Of a stretch of 64,000 nucleotides of DNA, positions 48,215 through 60,377 are shown one piece after another (position 1 is the stretch's first letter; each line of letters opens with the position of its first letter). The stretch lies in contig NW_026515455.1 in assembly GCF_014898815.1 (NCBI RefSeq), positions 930,001 through 994,000 on the forward strand. The letters are read 5' to 3'. The notes under the pieces were generated by a model, which was not told the origin of the DNA, searched no databases, and saw only the letters and a program-made list of their open reading frames with translations. A program made the translations under genes and the position numbers. This stretch comes from Panonychus citri. Lineage: Eukaryota; Arthropoda; Arachnida; Trombidiformes; Tetranychidae.

Positions 48215-48668
48215 CAATCGAAATCGTAACAATCAAATTAAAGTAAACCAACTTTACCATCACTCACTTATGATAATAAATTCATACTGATTTAAATTTT
48301 AATCGCCTCGTGAAAGTTAATTAAAGTTTATCAATGTTGATTAACCTGATTTATTACCTGGACAATTTATCGATGCTTGTTACTAATCATCACCATAAAA
48401 AAAATCAACAGTTACGTCATTTGATTGATCCTGTGATGAATTGAATTCTTGGTGTTTTTTTTGTTCAGCTCATGATTTGCTCATGATTCTGATTCTCTGT
48501 CTTAATTGAATTGAATTAAATTATAATTAATTACTTTTCACTTTACCATTAGATGTATAACATTGACCAAATTACTTAAACCTGATTAGTTTCTCAGAGA
48601 AAAGTTTCAAAGTTTCAATAAGAAACAAGATTCATTGATTGTCCATGTGAACATAATCAACACTGAAC
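48215..48668. other. Intergenic region
   Basis: AT-rich, with no coding or RNA feature recognised. Confidence 0.6.
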
Positions 48669-50496
48669 ATGGACTCGAAGATCGAGAAAAACTTCGTAAG
48701 TGTTTCAACGATGACCTCAACGAAGTCTTTGGACTTGACCGAACAAGATAAAGGTCAAAATGATGAATCATCTAAATTTGTCCATCGAAATCAAGTTTTG
48801 TTCATTTTCGCTCTAGTTTTCGCCAATTTTGCTGAAGCTTCTTGTTTCTCACTTCAAGCACCATTTTTCCCGAAATTTGCTGAAGGTAAAGGAGCAACAC
48901 CGTCGATTTATGGCTTGATTTTCGCGATTCTCGAAGTAACCATTTTATTATCGGCACCCGTTTATGGTAAATTGGTAAGTACACAAGCGACTTTATCTCG
49001 AAGATCAATTTTGACTGATCTCTGACAATTCAGGTCGCTTATATTTCGTGTAATGTTTTGATGCAATTTGGCCTCGCACTTGCTGGAGTCACTGTTATAT
49101 TATTCGGGTAAGATTTTGATGATTCGAGAAAAGTTCCGAACTAATCGATTATTTCTCGATTAATCTTAGATTGACGGTCTACTTACCGTCCGGTTCCATC
49201 TTCATAACTTGTTGCTTTATCCTTCGGGTCCTGGACGGACTCGGTGTTTCTGCTTATCTCACGTCGAGTTATTCGGCAATGGCCAAACAATTTCCCGATC
49301 GTATTGCCTCAGTTTTTGTGAGTTTTGATTCTAATAAATTTCCAGCAATTATTTGAAACGTTCTTTGTATTTTCAGGGTCTCCTTGAAGTGGCATTTGCC
49401 TCTGGATCGACTTTCGGACCTACTATCGGGGGCCTACTTTACGAGTATGGAGGGTATTTGTTACCTTTTATGGTTCTTGGGTCTACTTTACTGATCGCCA
49501 CTGTGATTAATCATTTCTGTGCACCAAGAATCGGTAATGCCTTTATTGCTAATTCCAATAGAGTCAATTTCATATACTTCTCGATATTTAATTTGTAGCG
49601 ATACCTGAGATTAGGAAGCCCGTTTCATTGTCCAAATTTTTATCCGACTTCGGGACAATCGTCGATTTGTTGAGTATTTGTGTTACATTTACAAATCTTG
49701 GTCTATTAAATGTTTTCCTCGAACCTCATTTGCGACAGTTCAAACTTGAGCCAATTGCACTTGGACTAATCTTTGTAACCCAAGGACTTGCATATGCAAC
49801 GGCGAGTCCACTTATCGGATGGATTGTCGATCATGGAGTAAGTTAAATTTTAAAAGTTTTAGAATTTACTAATAATCGAAATCGACCTTAACAAAATACG
49901 ATCTCACTAAATCATCAGGTTCCACCAAAAGTTATGAATCTCATTTGTTGTCCAATATCAATGGCCGGAGCGATACTTTTGGGTCCATTGCCCTTATTGG
50001 AAATCGACTCGACAATTGAGTTAATTGTGGTCTCATTGTCTCTTATTGGTATCGGTGAGGCCGGTAGAGCTCTTTGTGGGTTTGTATCGGTGCGACGAGA
50101 GACAACCGGACGTAGGGGCTTCCATGAGAACATTGAGACTTACGGACTTATCACAAGTACTTTCCTATCATGTACTAGCATCGGGTAAGATAATTAACAT
50201 TACTGGATTTTTAGATCGGCAAATTAAATCAACAATCACTTTAATTGTAGCTTTTCAATTGGCCCTTCAGTTGGTGGATTAGTTTTGGAAGCGTTTGGAT
50301 CGATCCCAACAACTTTTCTGATGATTGGATTAAACTTGATGATGGTAAGTTTTTATTACCACAATCAGAGTAAAATAATCACAATTAAATGACTAATGAA
50401 CCTCTTAATTGTCAACAGGCATTACTACTGATAATCAACCTGCTAAATCACAACAATTGGAAAACAATAATTTGGAATCCAAATCAACGCAACTAA
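48669..50496 (+). CDS. MFS transporter, SLC18B1-like (vesicular amine/polyamine type)
   Basis: Twelve-helix antiporter of the SLC18 branch, expected in vesicle membranes. Eight exons: 48669-48974, 49034-49107, 49170-49317, 49377-49533, 49599-49837, 49919-50184, 50251-50344, 50419-50496; every join keeps frame, 453 residues. A polar N-terminus of about 40 residues is followed by helix 1 (Phe-Ala-Asn-Phe-Ala-Glu-Ala). The loop Pro-Val-Tyr-Gly-Lys-Leu follows helix 2. The fifth-helix motif reads Ser-Gly-Ser-Thr-Phe-Gly-Pro-Thr-Ile-Gly-Gly-Leu-Leu-Tyr, typical of SLC18. The second half has Pro-Leu-Ile-Gly-Trp and Ile-Gly-Pro-Ser-Val-Gly-Gly. Introns are only 59-81 nt. Substrate is inferred from family only. 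Confidence 0.85.
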
Positions 50497-50899
50497 ACAG
50501 TTTTCAATAGCAAATTTAAATCTTATATTAAAAAACTATTTGTCTATCAATTGAAATTAATTATTATCGATGTTCAAATGTTCAAGAATCGTGTCCATCC
50601 TGGTAACTCGTGCTGACTGAAGGTCAACTTGATTACTAGATGATTATCATCATTAAACTTGATTCCAACTTCGAGTGAAACATTGATAGACTTGGTCGAT
50701 TATCATATTCGAAGTGACCTTGATGCTGTCGATTATTGAATAAAGATCAATTATCTAATGTCGAACGAGTTAACCAGCTAATTGATTATGAAGAAAAAGA
50801 AAAGTGCAAAGATTAATTATGAATTTAATTGCAATTCTTTTAATACTTTAGCAATAATATCACAGTTTCTTTAATTGTTTTTATCTAATCAATAGTTAA
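50497..50899. other. Convergent 3' region between two MFS genes
   Basis: The two transporter genes run toward each other here. Non-coding, with no terminator-like structure recognised. Confidence 0.6.
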
Positions 50900-53428
50900 T
50901 CAATATTTACGTTCAACTTGTGCTGATGTTTTAACGTTTTTTGCTGCAAATCTTTTGACAACTAGATTACACATTAAGTAGGCAGCAATGAAAGCAATTA
51001 GATCAACGATTGAACAAATTGCCATGACATATAAAAACACCGATGGATGATCTTCAAGCCATTGACTGATTATCCATGGGTAAAGAAATTCACCAACACA
51101 AGCGGAAACAATGAAAATTGAGGTTATCCTTCCGGTCACCGGGAAATATTGTTGAAGATAACCCAAGACTCCAGCAAAAACTGGACCAATACCAATGCCC
51201 ATAGTTGCAGTGAACAGGTAAATCGCCCAAAGGTAAGTTTCAGCAAAGATGCAAAGGCAAACTGAGCTGATCACCATTATGCTTACATGGATTAAGATCA
51301 TCGCTGTATGGGAAATGTTATTAGCGAAAAGGATTACCGGTATTCTGTACAGGGTCGTCGTGCTCCAGAAAACTGTCATCAACGATGCGGCTTCAGTTTT
51401 AGTCATTGCGAGTGAAGATTTAACCGCAAAACTTGGTAATAAGTTTGCTACAATTAAGGAACAATTAACGGTTCAAATTAGTTGATTATCTCTTTTTTTG
51501 TTCATCATAAAAAAGCAAATGTAACTCAGGTTACGATAAAAATTCATCTCGATAATATTATTTACTGATGATGATAAATTCAGTTGATTAAAAGTCAATC
51601 ATGATGATCAATATAATTTCCTGAAGTTAATAAAAATCAACAATCAACATTATCATTCTGACAGTCAAGTTTGATTGTGATTAACTTAACCATAGATTCA
51701 TTGAATATTGGTTATTACAAGTGTGGTAAATTTTCAAGTACGTTTTCATGTTAATCATTGAGACAAATTGAAATTAATTTGATTACAAAAAGTACGTAAT
51801 CAAAATGACAATAAAAACTAAATCTGATGCTCTTAATTACTGTCAACCACATCTTAATCATATAACAAGTTGATGCACCAATTGTATCAATAGGGAAAGT
51901 AAATTAATCAACTTGATTATCTCAACCATCTTGATTGTTAACTTGTTAGTGTTAATTGTTTCAATCTTAAGTTAAACTTGATCATTGTTATTTAAGGAAC
52001 AAACTTCAAGTGATTGTACTGCACGTTAATTGTTAGTGATTAGAATCTGAGAGATGACTGATTCTACTTACCAAATGAAATGACCACACCAAAGTATATG
52101 TGGGAAAATATTGATATGATTACAATGATCATTATTTTCACCTTGTTATCAAAATTATAACGGTAATCAGCTGATGGTAATCGATCCAGTTTGGCTGATT
52201 CACCGAGCCGAGTTTCAGTTGGAAGATTATTTTGAAGAGATTTATTAACACCGATTGGATTTGAAGGTTCACTTGGGATGAAATAGTAGAATACAAAGAA
52301 TCCGATTGCCGCTAAAATGAAAACGATCCCGACGACGGTGAAAGGCCATTGGACTAGAACATCGTCTGGTGAGTATTCGAAAGGGACTTTGGTTGAATTG
52401 GTTATTAGGGTTTCGTTGAAATATGATGAGTTCGTGGATGAAGGTTCGTCACTTTCCTCGCGTTCAAGGAGAAAAGGTCGTGCCAATAGCGGCGAAATCA
52501 AGCCACCCGTTGTGAACATAAAGTGTAAAATTTGTAAAAAGCTTCCACTTGATCGGCCCCAATATCGTAATATGCAAACATTACTTCCTATGGGAAGAAA
52601 ATTAAATTGTCACAATTAATTTAATTCACTTGAAGAAAAAACAAAACAAAACTTTTCAATCCATTTTCTGTCAGTTAATTTTACTCTTTAGTCAAGGTTT
52701 TTAAACATGATAATTAATCTTAATTGCTCTTTGTACATCTCTGGTTAACACGTATGTTAGTTAATTGTTGTTTGATTTGACATAATTTAAATTATCATAC
52801 CCTTGAAAGCCAACAATCAACATAATTTGATGTTTATCTACAATTAATACAACCATTGTAATGAAGCTTTATCTTGAGTTATTATTAATTGATTGTAATC
52901 ACAAATATTATCATAATTTTTCACCATGAGAATAAAATTTTTCTGGTTAATTGGGAGCAATTAACTATCTTTTAAATTACCTGTATCAACATGAGACATT
53001 GCAAGACCATTGACAAACATTGTTGCAACGATTCCCCATAAAGTCCGATTCCAGGCCGCAAACGCCAATGCGATGCCGTTAATTAGAGATGCAGCTCCCA
53101 TGACAAGTTGCTCATTAAAAGTTTCCAATAAAAAACCGGCTGATCATGATAAAAACGATAAAAATGGTGAGCAACAAAAACAAAATCCAATTGAACATGA
53201 TGGTCAATCAATCTTACCCATAACTGACCCTAACGCATATCCAACTGACCTTCCTTGGATAATATGTGAAGTCTCTGAAAGAGTTGAACTAACGGCGATT
53301 TGTAGGTCCAGTAAAGTGGGTCCGGTCAGTGAAATACCACAACCAACACCTAGAAAAGCAAAATAAACTAAACAAGTTCTGAGAAATTTAACTTTATTGC
53401 TCTTAATTTCTTGAAATAATGAAGCCAT
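50900..53428 (-). CDS. MFS transporter, MFSD4/NaGLT1-like
   Basis: Plasma-membrane solute carrier of the MFSD4 family, related to sodium-dependent glucose transporter 1. Four exons: 53428-53218, 53139-52981, 52587-52072, 51447-50900; all introns are phase 1, 477 residues. Start chosen at 53428; the frame is open 27 codons further up. Family features are Gly-Pro-Thr-Leu-Leu-Asp-Leu with Arg-Ser-Val-Gly-Tyr in the first third, then Gly-Ser-Asn-Val...Leu-Arg-Tyr-Trp-Gly-Arg, His-Phe...Gly-Gly-Leu-Ile-Ser-Pro-Leu, and Phe-Trp-Ser-Thr in the second half. A glycosylation-rich loop (several Asn-x-Ser/Thr) follows. Substrate unknown. Confidence 0.83.
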
Positions 53429-54828
53429 GATTAAGAAATTGACAATTAACAACTGATGGAACACGAAAACTGAGCACAAATTTACAGTTACTTGACGAAT
53501 CACAAGCAAATAAATACTTATGATTCAAATTGTAATAGATTCACACAATATTAAGAAGATTAACTAATTAGTTATGATGGTTCCATTATTTGGATATCAC
53601 AATTTCCAAGCAATTTAATTTCTTTGGTTCTTGATACTAATGAAAATGAGACGATTTCTTTTGTCGCTCTCTTGATTTTAGACTCTTTCTCTCTGATAAA
53701 ACTCTAACTATGATGATGGAAAGGATGAGAAAAGATGATATTGTGAAGATGATGAAGAAGATAAAAAAATGATGATAATGAAGATCTTTATAAATAGTAA
53801 TTGTCTCGAATGAGAAGTAAAATGTTTACTTGATTTTCTCAGTGTGAGCTTTGATTGTTTGATCTGTTTGATTAGTTAAATTGATATAGATTATCAACAA
53901 CTATTATTGTGTTAATTGTACATTTTCATATTTAACTGGCAGTTAATTATTATAATTCTAGTGTTAATTGAGTCAATTTGTCTAAAATACCAAAGGCAAA
54001 TTTGTATCTAATCTAATTAACACCGAAACAGAAAAATAGTTATAATTAGTTGACTTCTTTACTTTAGTTAATTACTGGTTAACTAATGCAATTAACAACT
54101 TGTCTTGAGTAGATTTTGATTGTTCATCAAATCATAACATCAGATTGTAATTAATTGATCAAGTTTTATGGTTAGATTACAATTAAGATTCAATTCTCTT
54201 TAAAAAAAACTTCCTAATTCACAATTAACTTTTAATTGAGAAGACTAATTTCCAAGAAAATTGAAACAAATCTATCATCATTATTATCCAATTTTCTAAC
54301 AATAGAAAAAAAAACAAAAACTAAATCACAATTAAGATGAACAAAGTATCTTAATTAATCGCTAATCGGTTTAGGGTCAAGTGATTAAGATTTTATCAAA
54401 TCAAATGTAAATATTGATCCACAATTAACATGAGAAATTTATTAACTAGATGAAGATAAAAATGTATCAAAAGTTGTTAAACCTTGAACATTAATAGAAA
54501 ATCTACAATTTCTAAATATTAATATGTCAAAAGTTAATTACAATTAGTAAATAGAGAAAAACAATCAATCAAAATGAAAGAAAAAAATTCGAAAGATTTT
54601 GAATTTGCCGCTTTTCGATTGAGCGTCTTGGTTACCATGGATTCGACAACTTTTTAGTTTCTTTACCTTTTTCACTTTGTTTTCATTAAGAAAGAAAAAT
54701 TGTCCGCGTTTATTTACTTAGTGTTTTTTTTGTTCATGTTCCAATTAGAATTAGATTTATTTTCTTTAATTGTGGTGTTAATTTTTATTCTTCTAATTGT
54801 ATTTAGCTTGTACGTAGGGTACGTGATT
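53429..54828. other. Divergent intergenic region (MFSD4-like / Senataxin-like)
   Basis: AT-rich. Contains the helicase 5' leader with a 6-codon upstream frame (ATG at 54637, good context, stop at 54655-54657) and a T-rich tract before 54829. Confidence 0.5.
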
Positions 54829-57800
54829 ATGTATAGTTCATCGAAAGCCTCAGAGATTCAAACCAAAATGAGATTACAGTATTTAGCCAACAAACTGCAA
54901 GCTCATAAATCATTTAATAAACAGCAGAAAACTGTTGGTTTAAGGACAAAAGTAGCTGCTTCTTATGGTAATAGGATTCCAATTCCTGGTGGAGGTTCAT
55001 CAGTTGTCAGCAGAGGAGTAAAAAAACCCGAAGTAACCATTTTATCAACAAGGCCTAAACTAAATGTAACCGCTTCTAACAGGCCAAACAACACAGTAAC
55101 AAGAACAACAGCCAGAGCAACGACGACAACAACCACATCTAATAACAGATTTAAGACCATAGTTAAAGTAGAAAAAGATGATGATGATGATATTCAGATA
55201 ATTGATAATCCAACGACTAAGAGAAACACTACAACAGATTATAAATCTAAGGAGAATCCTGATAATAAGGGGAGAAAAAAAATTGACCTTACTTGTATTC
55301 GTAGTGATTCATCTTCGGTTAAAAAAACACCAGCAATTGTTGCTAATGTGTCAAATAAAAGTACCAGAGTAACATCTTTAGTCGAGTCAATTATTGCTGC
55401 TCAGAAAAATAATACTAATGTTAAACCACCAAGTCAACCGTTTGTAGCTCCGCCGCCGCCCCGTCCAAAGCCAATGCCCGTTTCTCATCTTACCACTAAT
55501 GGAGAAACATCTAGATCTACACTGAGAAGTGGTACTGATGCTAAAACTATAGATCCACCTGGAACATCATCATCATCATCATCATCATCTTCCTCTTCTT
55601 CTTCCTCTTCTTCACTCAATAAATTACCACCACTATCAACAATTAAACGAACTGTTAATCTCATTGATAGCAACAAAACCAACCAGCCAACTAAAAAGGT
55701 TAAAATTTACGAAGCCGATAAAGGGATAGCCCAAGTAATTGCCGAGAAGCGAAGTAAATTTGACAATATGACAGTTAGTCCAATGAAACCTTTGGGTCCT
55801 CCACCAACAACAAACAGGAAGTTACAAACTGGTCCAACTTCATCGGTACTGCAAAGTCAGATCAGTTGTTTACCCAAAGAGATTCATCTTAAAAGTTTCA
55901 CGACTGAGCCTGTTTTGTTGAAAATATTAGAATGGAGTGTCCAATGGATAAGGGAAAGTAAATCATTACATGACAAATCACCGCCGGTTGCTGATAAAGC
56001 GCTGATAAAGCCACCTCTTTCTTATACGAATTGGCAAAAATACTATGATACCTTTGAGCCTCTGGTTTTACATGAGATTTGGGCTCAGGTCATGCAAGCA
56101 TATGATGCTGATAAAGTATCGGTTGTGATGATGTTTGCAATTGCCAGTTATGAGTTGATCGATGGTTTTCTTAAGCTAGAATGTCAAACAACAGTGACAG
56201 CGCAAGAAGCCCGTGATCAAGCTTATCTAAACGAAGGTGATTTAACGCTTGTTGAATTACAATCAGAATTGATGGAGAAACGAGTTGTTTTTGGTTATGT
56301 TTCTGAAATGGTTTTAGAGGATATAACAGATCGAACTCCAATTATACGTACATATAAAGTTCCCGCTGGTCATCGTGTATTTATTCGTTACACGATAAAG
56401 ATCAAATTTCGTCAAATTAAGTTGGACATTACACAATTGATGAGAGTACGTGGTCTTTATTATTTAAAGCCCATGATGAGAAATATCGAAGCTCTTTTGG
56501 CCATTCAAAATTCTAAATTGTGTGAAGATATTTTATGTCCACGAATGGTCACTTGTCAGATAACTGTGCCTTCCATTGATTTTAAAAGTTCAGAATACAA
56601 TGAGTCCCAGTTAAAGGCCATTCTAGCGGCCGTTGAAGCTGTCCAGCGGCCATACACTATGCCGAAACTTTTAATGGTCCAAGGTCCACCAGGAACGGGT
56701 AAAACAACCACCCTAATAGGAATGATTAAAAAACTATTTGAATCTTGGGAAGATGTTAATTCACCACCAAAGATTTTGGTCTGTGCTCCATCAAATGGTG
56801 CTATCGATGAGATTGCTAGTCGACTTTATGGTGTACGAAATTCACTTTCTCAGACCCGATTTAAAAGAGGATTACGATTGGTTCGAATTGGAATGACCAA
56901 CCAGATACATCCCTCTGTTCGTAAAATATCACTCGATGAACTGGTAACCGATAACATGTCCAGAGCAAAATCTGATCTAACCCGTGGTCTCCAAGAGAAG
57001 ATTGAAAAGCTAGAACGTGATGTGGCCGCTAAAGATAGAATGATCGCCGATTATCGTGTTCAAAATGACAAAGAAAATGTCGATAAATGTTTAAGTGAAA
57101 TGTTCCAAAACAATCGTGAAATTGAATATCTCCGGAAAGAATTGAAATCAAACGAAATGGCGGTTACCAATGATGCATTGAAGAAAAAATCTCTACGAGC
57201 CGATATCCTAAAAAGAGCTGATGTTGTCCTGTCTACTTTGAATAGTTGTCGTCAATCACTTTTGGAGGGTGTTTATCATTTCGATCGTGATCCTTGTCAA
57301 TTTAACTGTGTCATCATTGATGAGGCATCTCAATGCTGTGAGCCCGAGATACTTATGCCTCTCACTTATACATCAATATCTAAAATGATCCTTATCGGTG
57401 ATCCAATGCAATTACCTGCCACCGTTATCTCAACAATTGCCTCTGATTATAATTATGATCGTTCTTTGTTTGAAAGATTTTTCCATCATTTTGGTGGTCA
57501 CTCACCTTCTAGTCCAGTATTGGTACTTGATACACAATATCGAATGCATTCATCCATTTGTAAATTTCCATCGAAACAATTTTACAACAATCGCCTTAAA
57601 ACACCAACCGAATTGGATAATCGGCAATTTCCAATCAAACCTTACCTTGTTATCGATCTAAAAGGAACATCATTTGATCAATCAAATTGTAAAAATCTTT
57701 TCAATGAATTAGAAGCCGATTTTGTGGCCAACATTTATGGTGCAGTAAAAGACCTTTGTCAACGTGATACCACCGTGGGTATTATTACACCTTACCAAGG

Positions 57801-58140
57801 ACAGAAGAAACTTTTAACCAATAAAATAGAGAAAAATTATCCTGATGTCGATGTGAATACCATCGATGGTTTTCAAGGTCAAGAAAGAGATGTAATCATC
57901 ATTTCATTGGTACGAGATTTTTCAAGGAAAGAAAATGGTATCGGTTTTCTGGGTTCACCTAATCGGTTAAATGTTGCACTTACTCGAGCACGACATTCAC
58001 TGATTATCTGTATTTCCGATATTGGTGATGTGAATAATAATGTTTGGAAAAGTTTACTCGAAGATGCGATTTTACGTAATGTTTTAATCAAAACCTCGTG
58101 TCGAATTAAAAATGGCCTTAAAAAATTGATAACCAAATAA
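54829..58140 (+). CDS. Senataxin/Sen1-type RNA-DNA helicase
   Basis: Superfamily 1B helicase that resolves R-loops and aids transcription termination; nuclear. Intronless, about 1103 residues from the ATG at 54829; an in-frame ATG at 54736 would add a hydrophobic stretch. The N-terminal 340 residues are disordered, with Thr- and Ser-runs and acidic patches. A beta-barrel region precedes the helicase core. Walker A (Gly-Pro-Pro-Gly-Thr-Gly-Lys-Thr-Thr) is at about 619-627. Asp-Glu-Ala-Ser-Gln is at about 831, Gly-Asp-Pro-Met-Gln-Leu-Pro follows, then Gln-Tyr-Arg-Met-His, Gly-Phe-Gln-Gly-Gln-Glu and Asn-Val-Ala-Leu-Thr-Arg-Ala. A Lys/Glu-rich coiled coil lies between motifs I and II, as in Sen1/UPF1 relatives. 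The large N-terminal domain of human senataxin is missing. Confidence 0.92.
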   Translation: MYSSSKASEIQTKMRLQYLANKLQAHKSFNKQQKTVGLRTKVAASYGNRIPIPGGGSSVVSRGVKKPEVTILSTRPKLNVTASNRPNNTVTRTTARATTTTTTSNNRFKTIVKVEKDDDDDIQIIDNPTTKRNTTTDYKSKENPDNKGRKKIDLTCIRSDSSSVKKTPAIVANVSNKSTRVTSLVESIIAAQKNNTNVKPPSQPFVAPPPPRPKPMPVSHLTTNGETSRSTLRSGTDAKTIDPPGTSSSSSSSSSSSSSSSSLNKLPPLSTIKRTVNLIDSNKTNQPTKKVKIYEADKGIAQVIAEKRSKFDNMTVSPMKPLGPPPTTNRKLQTGPTSSVLQSQISCLPKEIHLKSFTTEPVLLKILEWSVQWIRESKSLHDKSPPVADKALIKPPLSYTNWQKYYDTFEPLVLHEIWAQVMQAYDADKVSVVMMFAIASYELIDGFLKLECQTTVTAQEARDQAYLNEGDLTLVELQSELMEKRVVFGYVSEMVLEDITDRTPIIRTYKVPAGHRVFIRYTIKIKFRQIKLDITQLMRVRGLYYLKPMMRNIEALLAIQNSKLCEDILCPRMVTCQITVPSIDFKSSEYNESQLKAILAAVEAVQRPYTMPKLLMVQGPPGTGKTTTLIGMIKKLFESWEDVNSPPKILVCAPSNGAIDEIASRLYGVRNSLSQTRFKRGLRLVRIGMTNQIHPSVRKISLDELVTDNMSRAKSDLTRGLQEKIEKLERDVAAKDRMIADYRVQNDKENVDKCLSEMFQNNREIEYLRKELKSNEMAVTNDALKKKSLRADILKRADVVLSTLNSCRQSLLEGVYHFDRDPCQFNCVIIDEASQCCEPEILMPLTYTSISKMILIGDPMQLPATVISTIASDYNYDRSLFERFFHHFGGHSPSSPVLVLDTQYRMHSSICKFPSKQFYNNRLKTPTELDNRQFPIKPYLVIDLKGTSFDQSNCKNLFNELEADFVANIYGAVKDLCQRDTTVGIITPYQGQKKLLTNKIEKNYPDVDVNTIDGFQGQERDVIIISLVRDFSRKENGIGFLGSPNRLNVALTRARHSLIICISDIGDVNNNVWKSLLEDAILRNVLIKTSCRIKNGLKKLITK
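55563..55614 (+). repeat. TCA/TCT triplet run coding for poly-Ser
   Basis: About 17 consecutive Ser codons in the disordered N-terminal part of the helicase. In frame; probably length-variable. Confidence 0.9.
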
Positions 58141-58219
58141 GAAGCTGTATTTATAAATCATCACCTTTATTGTAAATAACAATTTTCTCAAGTCAAACAT
58201 CAACATCAACATCTCATCT

Positions 58220-58266
<47 letters not shown>

Positions 58267-58690
58267 ACTTCTCTATCATCATCTTTAGTAGACTCTCTTT
58301 ATATTATTGTGATAAATGAAACTTTTACTATTAATATTTACGAAAACAAAGATATAAAAACTCACAACAACAACATTGTAACATCAGATTAATTATCTCA
58401 ACCTAATCACGTGTAGTGTAAACAATTAATTCAGTTTAATTACTGAAAACAGTAGATTTGAGCTGAGAATTGCAACTAATCTGATTTTTTGCCTTCTTTT
58501 TCAATATTCATGATGCTCATTGATTTTGTATCTTCTTTTTTGTAACTTAATTCATTCACACTCGCAACTAATTGTTCACACTAATTATTCACTTGAAAAA
58601 TGTATTTGACTAACCGTCAATGAAGATACAACAGTTTTTTTTGACTGATCATAATTTACCTTTTTTTTTAATAGCAAAAGTATGGACTGT
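58141..58690. other. 3' region of the helicase gene with (TC)n microsatellite
   Basis: Convergent with the thyroglobulin-repeat gene. A TC run of about 20 units lies at 58223-58262. No other feature is seen. Confidence 0.7.
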
Positions 58691-60377
58691 TTAACAAGCT
58701 TGATAATTATAATTTTGCCAAATTAATTGATCATCATCGTCTTGATCAATCTCTAAAATTGTTCTCATGGTTGAACAAATTTCACTTATACTTAATCCAG
58801 AGGGGATTAAGTTAGATGAGATTACATCGGATATACGATTACCATTGGAATCGACACAGAAACACCTTAGTCCAGCCTCGAAACATTGATTGGCCTTAAA
58901 GTTACCGTAAAGGTCACAAAGTAATTTATCATATGGTTTACCCAGAGTTGTAATCTCGTACTCTTGAATGGCGCAGTCACACCTCATGTTACGATCATCG
59001 TTTCCATACCTGTCGATACGATAATTACCTGTCCCATCACCGTTGGTGTTTACACATGAACATTCAGTGTCAGTACATTGCCGATAATAATAGTTACCAT
59101 CAAGGTCACATTGAACTGAACTTAACCCGATAACATCGATACCTTTTCGCTGGAAAAATTGAGTTAAATTGGCTAAAGGTTGAAGCTTTCGTTCACATGG
59201 TTTACTATAATCAGCGCCAATTAAATTCTGTGACTCAATGAAATCAACTTAATTGTTGTACCGAACCAATTTCCGAACCATCAACATATTAATCAAGCCA
59301 AAGACGAAACAAAAAAGTCCGTTAATTTCATCAGGAATATAAAAAAAAGTTGATCATTAATATTGATTGGAATAAGAATTGATACCATCAAGAGTAAACA
59401 TCCATTCAGGAGGTAATTAAAAGATAATTGTTGAGATGATTATGAGATAAATTAACGACTATGCTGGAAGATGTTAAATACTATAACCAATCAGATCAAC
59501 CAATGTAAACAAATTTAATCGTTAACTAAATTGTCTTCACTTTAATGACGATGGTTATATAATAATATGTATCAACGGGATGTTAAATCATTGCCACTAA
59601 TCAACCATCAATATCTTCCTATTGATCAATAGTTATCCAATTATTGTACTTACAGCAAACTTTAAGATCGGCTTTTCTCATCCGCCATTTTTGTCCACTA
59701 TCATGGTCAATACAATAACAAAGGTCTCGAAGTCGCTTATTACCATCGTCATCGGTATATTCAACCTTCTCGTCGCAATTAACTTCTACCTGTCGTTGGT
59801 AAGTATCATAATCTGTAAACGTGTTAATATTTAACATGAAAAATGACAACGAAAACAACAATTAAACAGTTGATCATTGATTGGAAATTAATTGAATAGC
59901 TCGATAACTAATGATAATTTATTAATTCGTTATTATCTTTTTCTTGTTTAGATTTTAACTTGAAGATGATTAACTTTGTTCAATTTTAATCAACTATTAC
60001 ATATATGGTTAAGATGATGCTGAGAATTGTGTTTTGTTTCATCAATTACAATTCGAGTTGATTGATTAAATTGTTACCAATAATACTTACAACAATCAAG
60101 AATTGAAATTGCATCTTTAAGAACCATCGGTGACTTTGGTTTACCTGTTAATGGATCTGAACAATAGCAAAGTTGATGATAACATTGGAGAGAGGCAAAG
60201 TTACCGTTATCTGAACAATGTTGATGAATATTTGATTGATAATCAAGCTGATTAATTGATGACATTTTCGTTAATTGAGTTAACGATACGGAACACGAAC
60301 AGGTCATATTGGACTGATAAGTGGACTGAGATTTGCCGAAAATTTTTTCACCAGAATCAGGATTGACACAATTACAA
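58691..60377 (-). CDS. Thyroglobulin type-1 repeat protein (thyropin-like), 5' end not found
   Basis: Thyroglobulin type-1 modules often inhibit cysteine proteases or act in secreted matrix proteins. Exons seen: 60377-60091, 59812-59654, 59247-58691; the two visible joins are phase 1 and keep frame, giving about 333 residues plus a missing start. At least four or five modules or part-modules are visible by their Cys-x-Cys-Val or Cys-Tyr-Cys cores. Examples are Cys-Asn-Cys-Val-Asn at the first exon start, Leu-Cys-Tyr-Cys-Ile-Asp in exon 2, and Cys-Ser-Cys-Val-Asn and Cys-Phe-Cys-Val-Asp in exon 3. No ATG or signal peptide precedes the first exon, which starts at an acceptor (GATTAG|TTG) needing a phase-2 donor. 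No matching upstream exon was found up to 61350, so it is either incomplete in my model or 5'-truncated. Confidence 0.7.
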
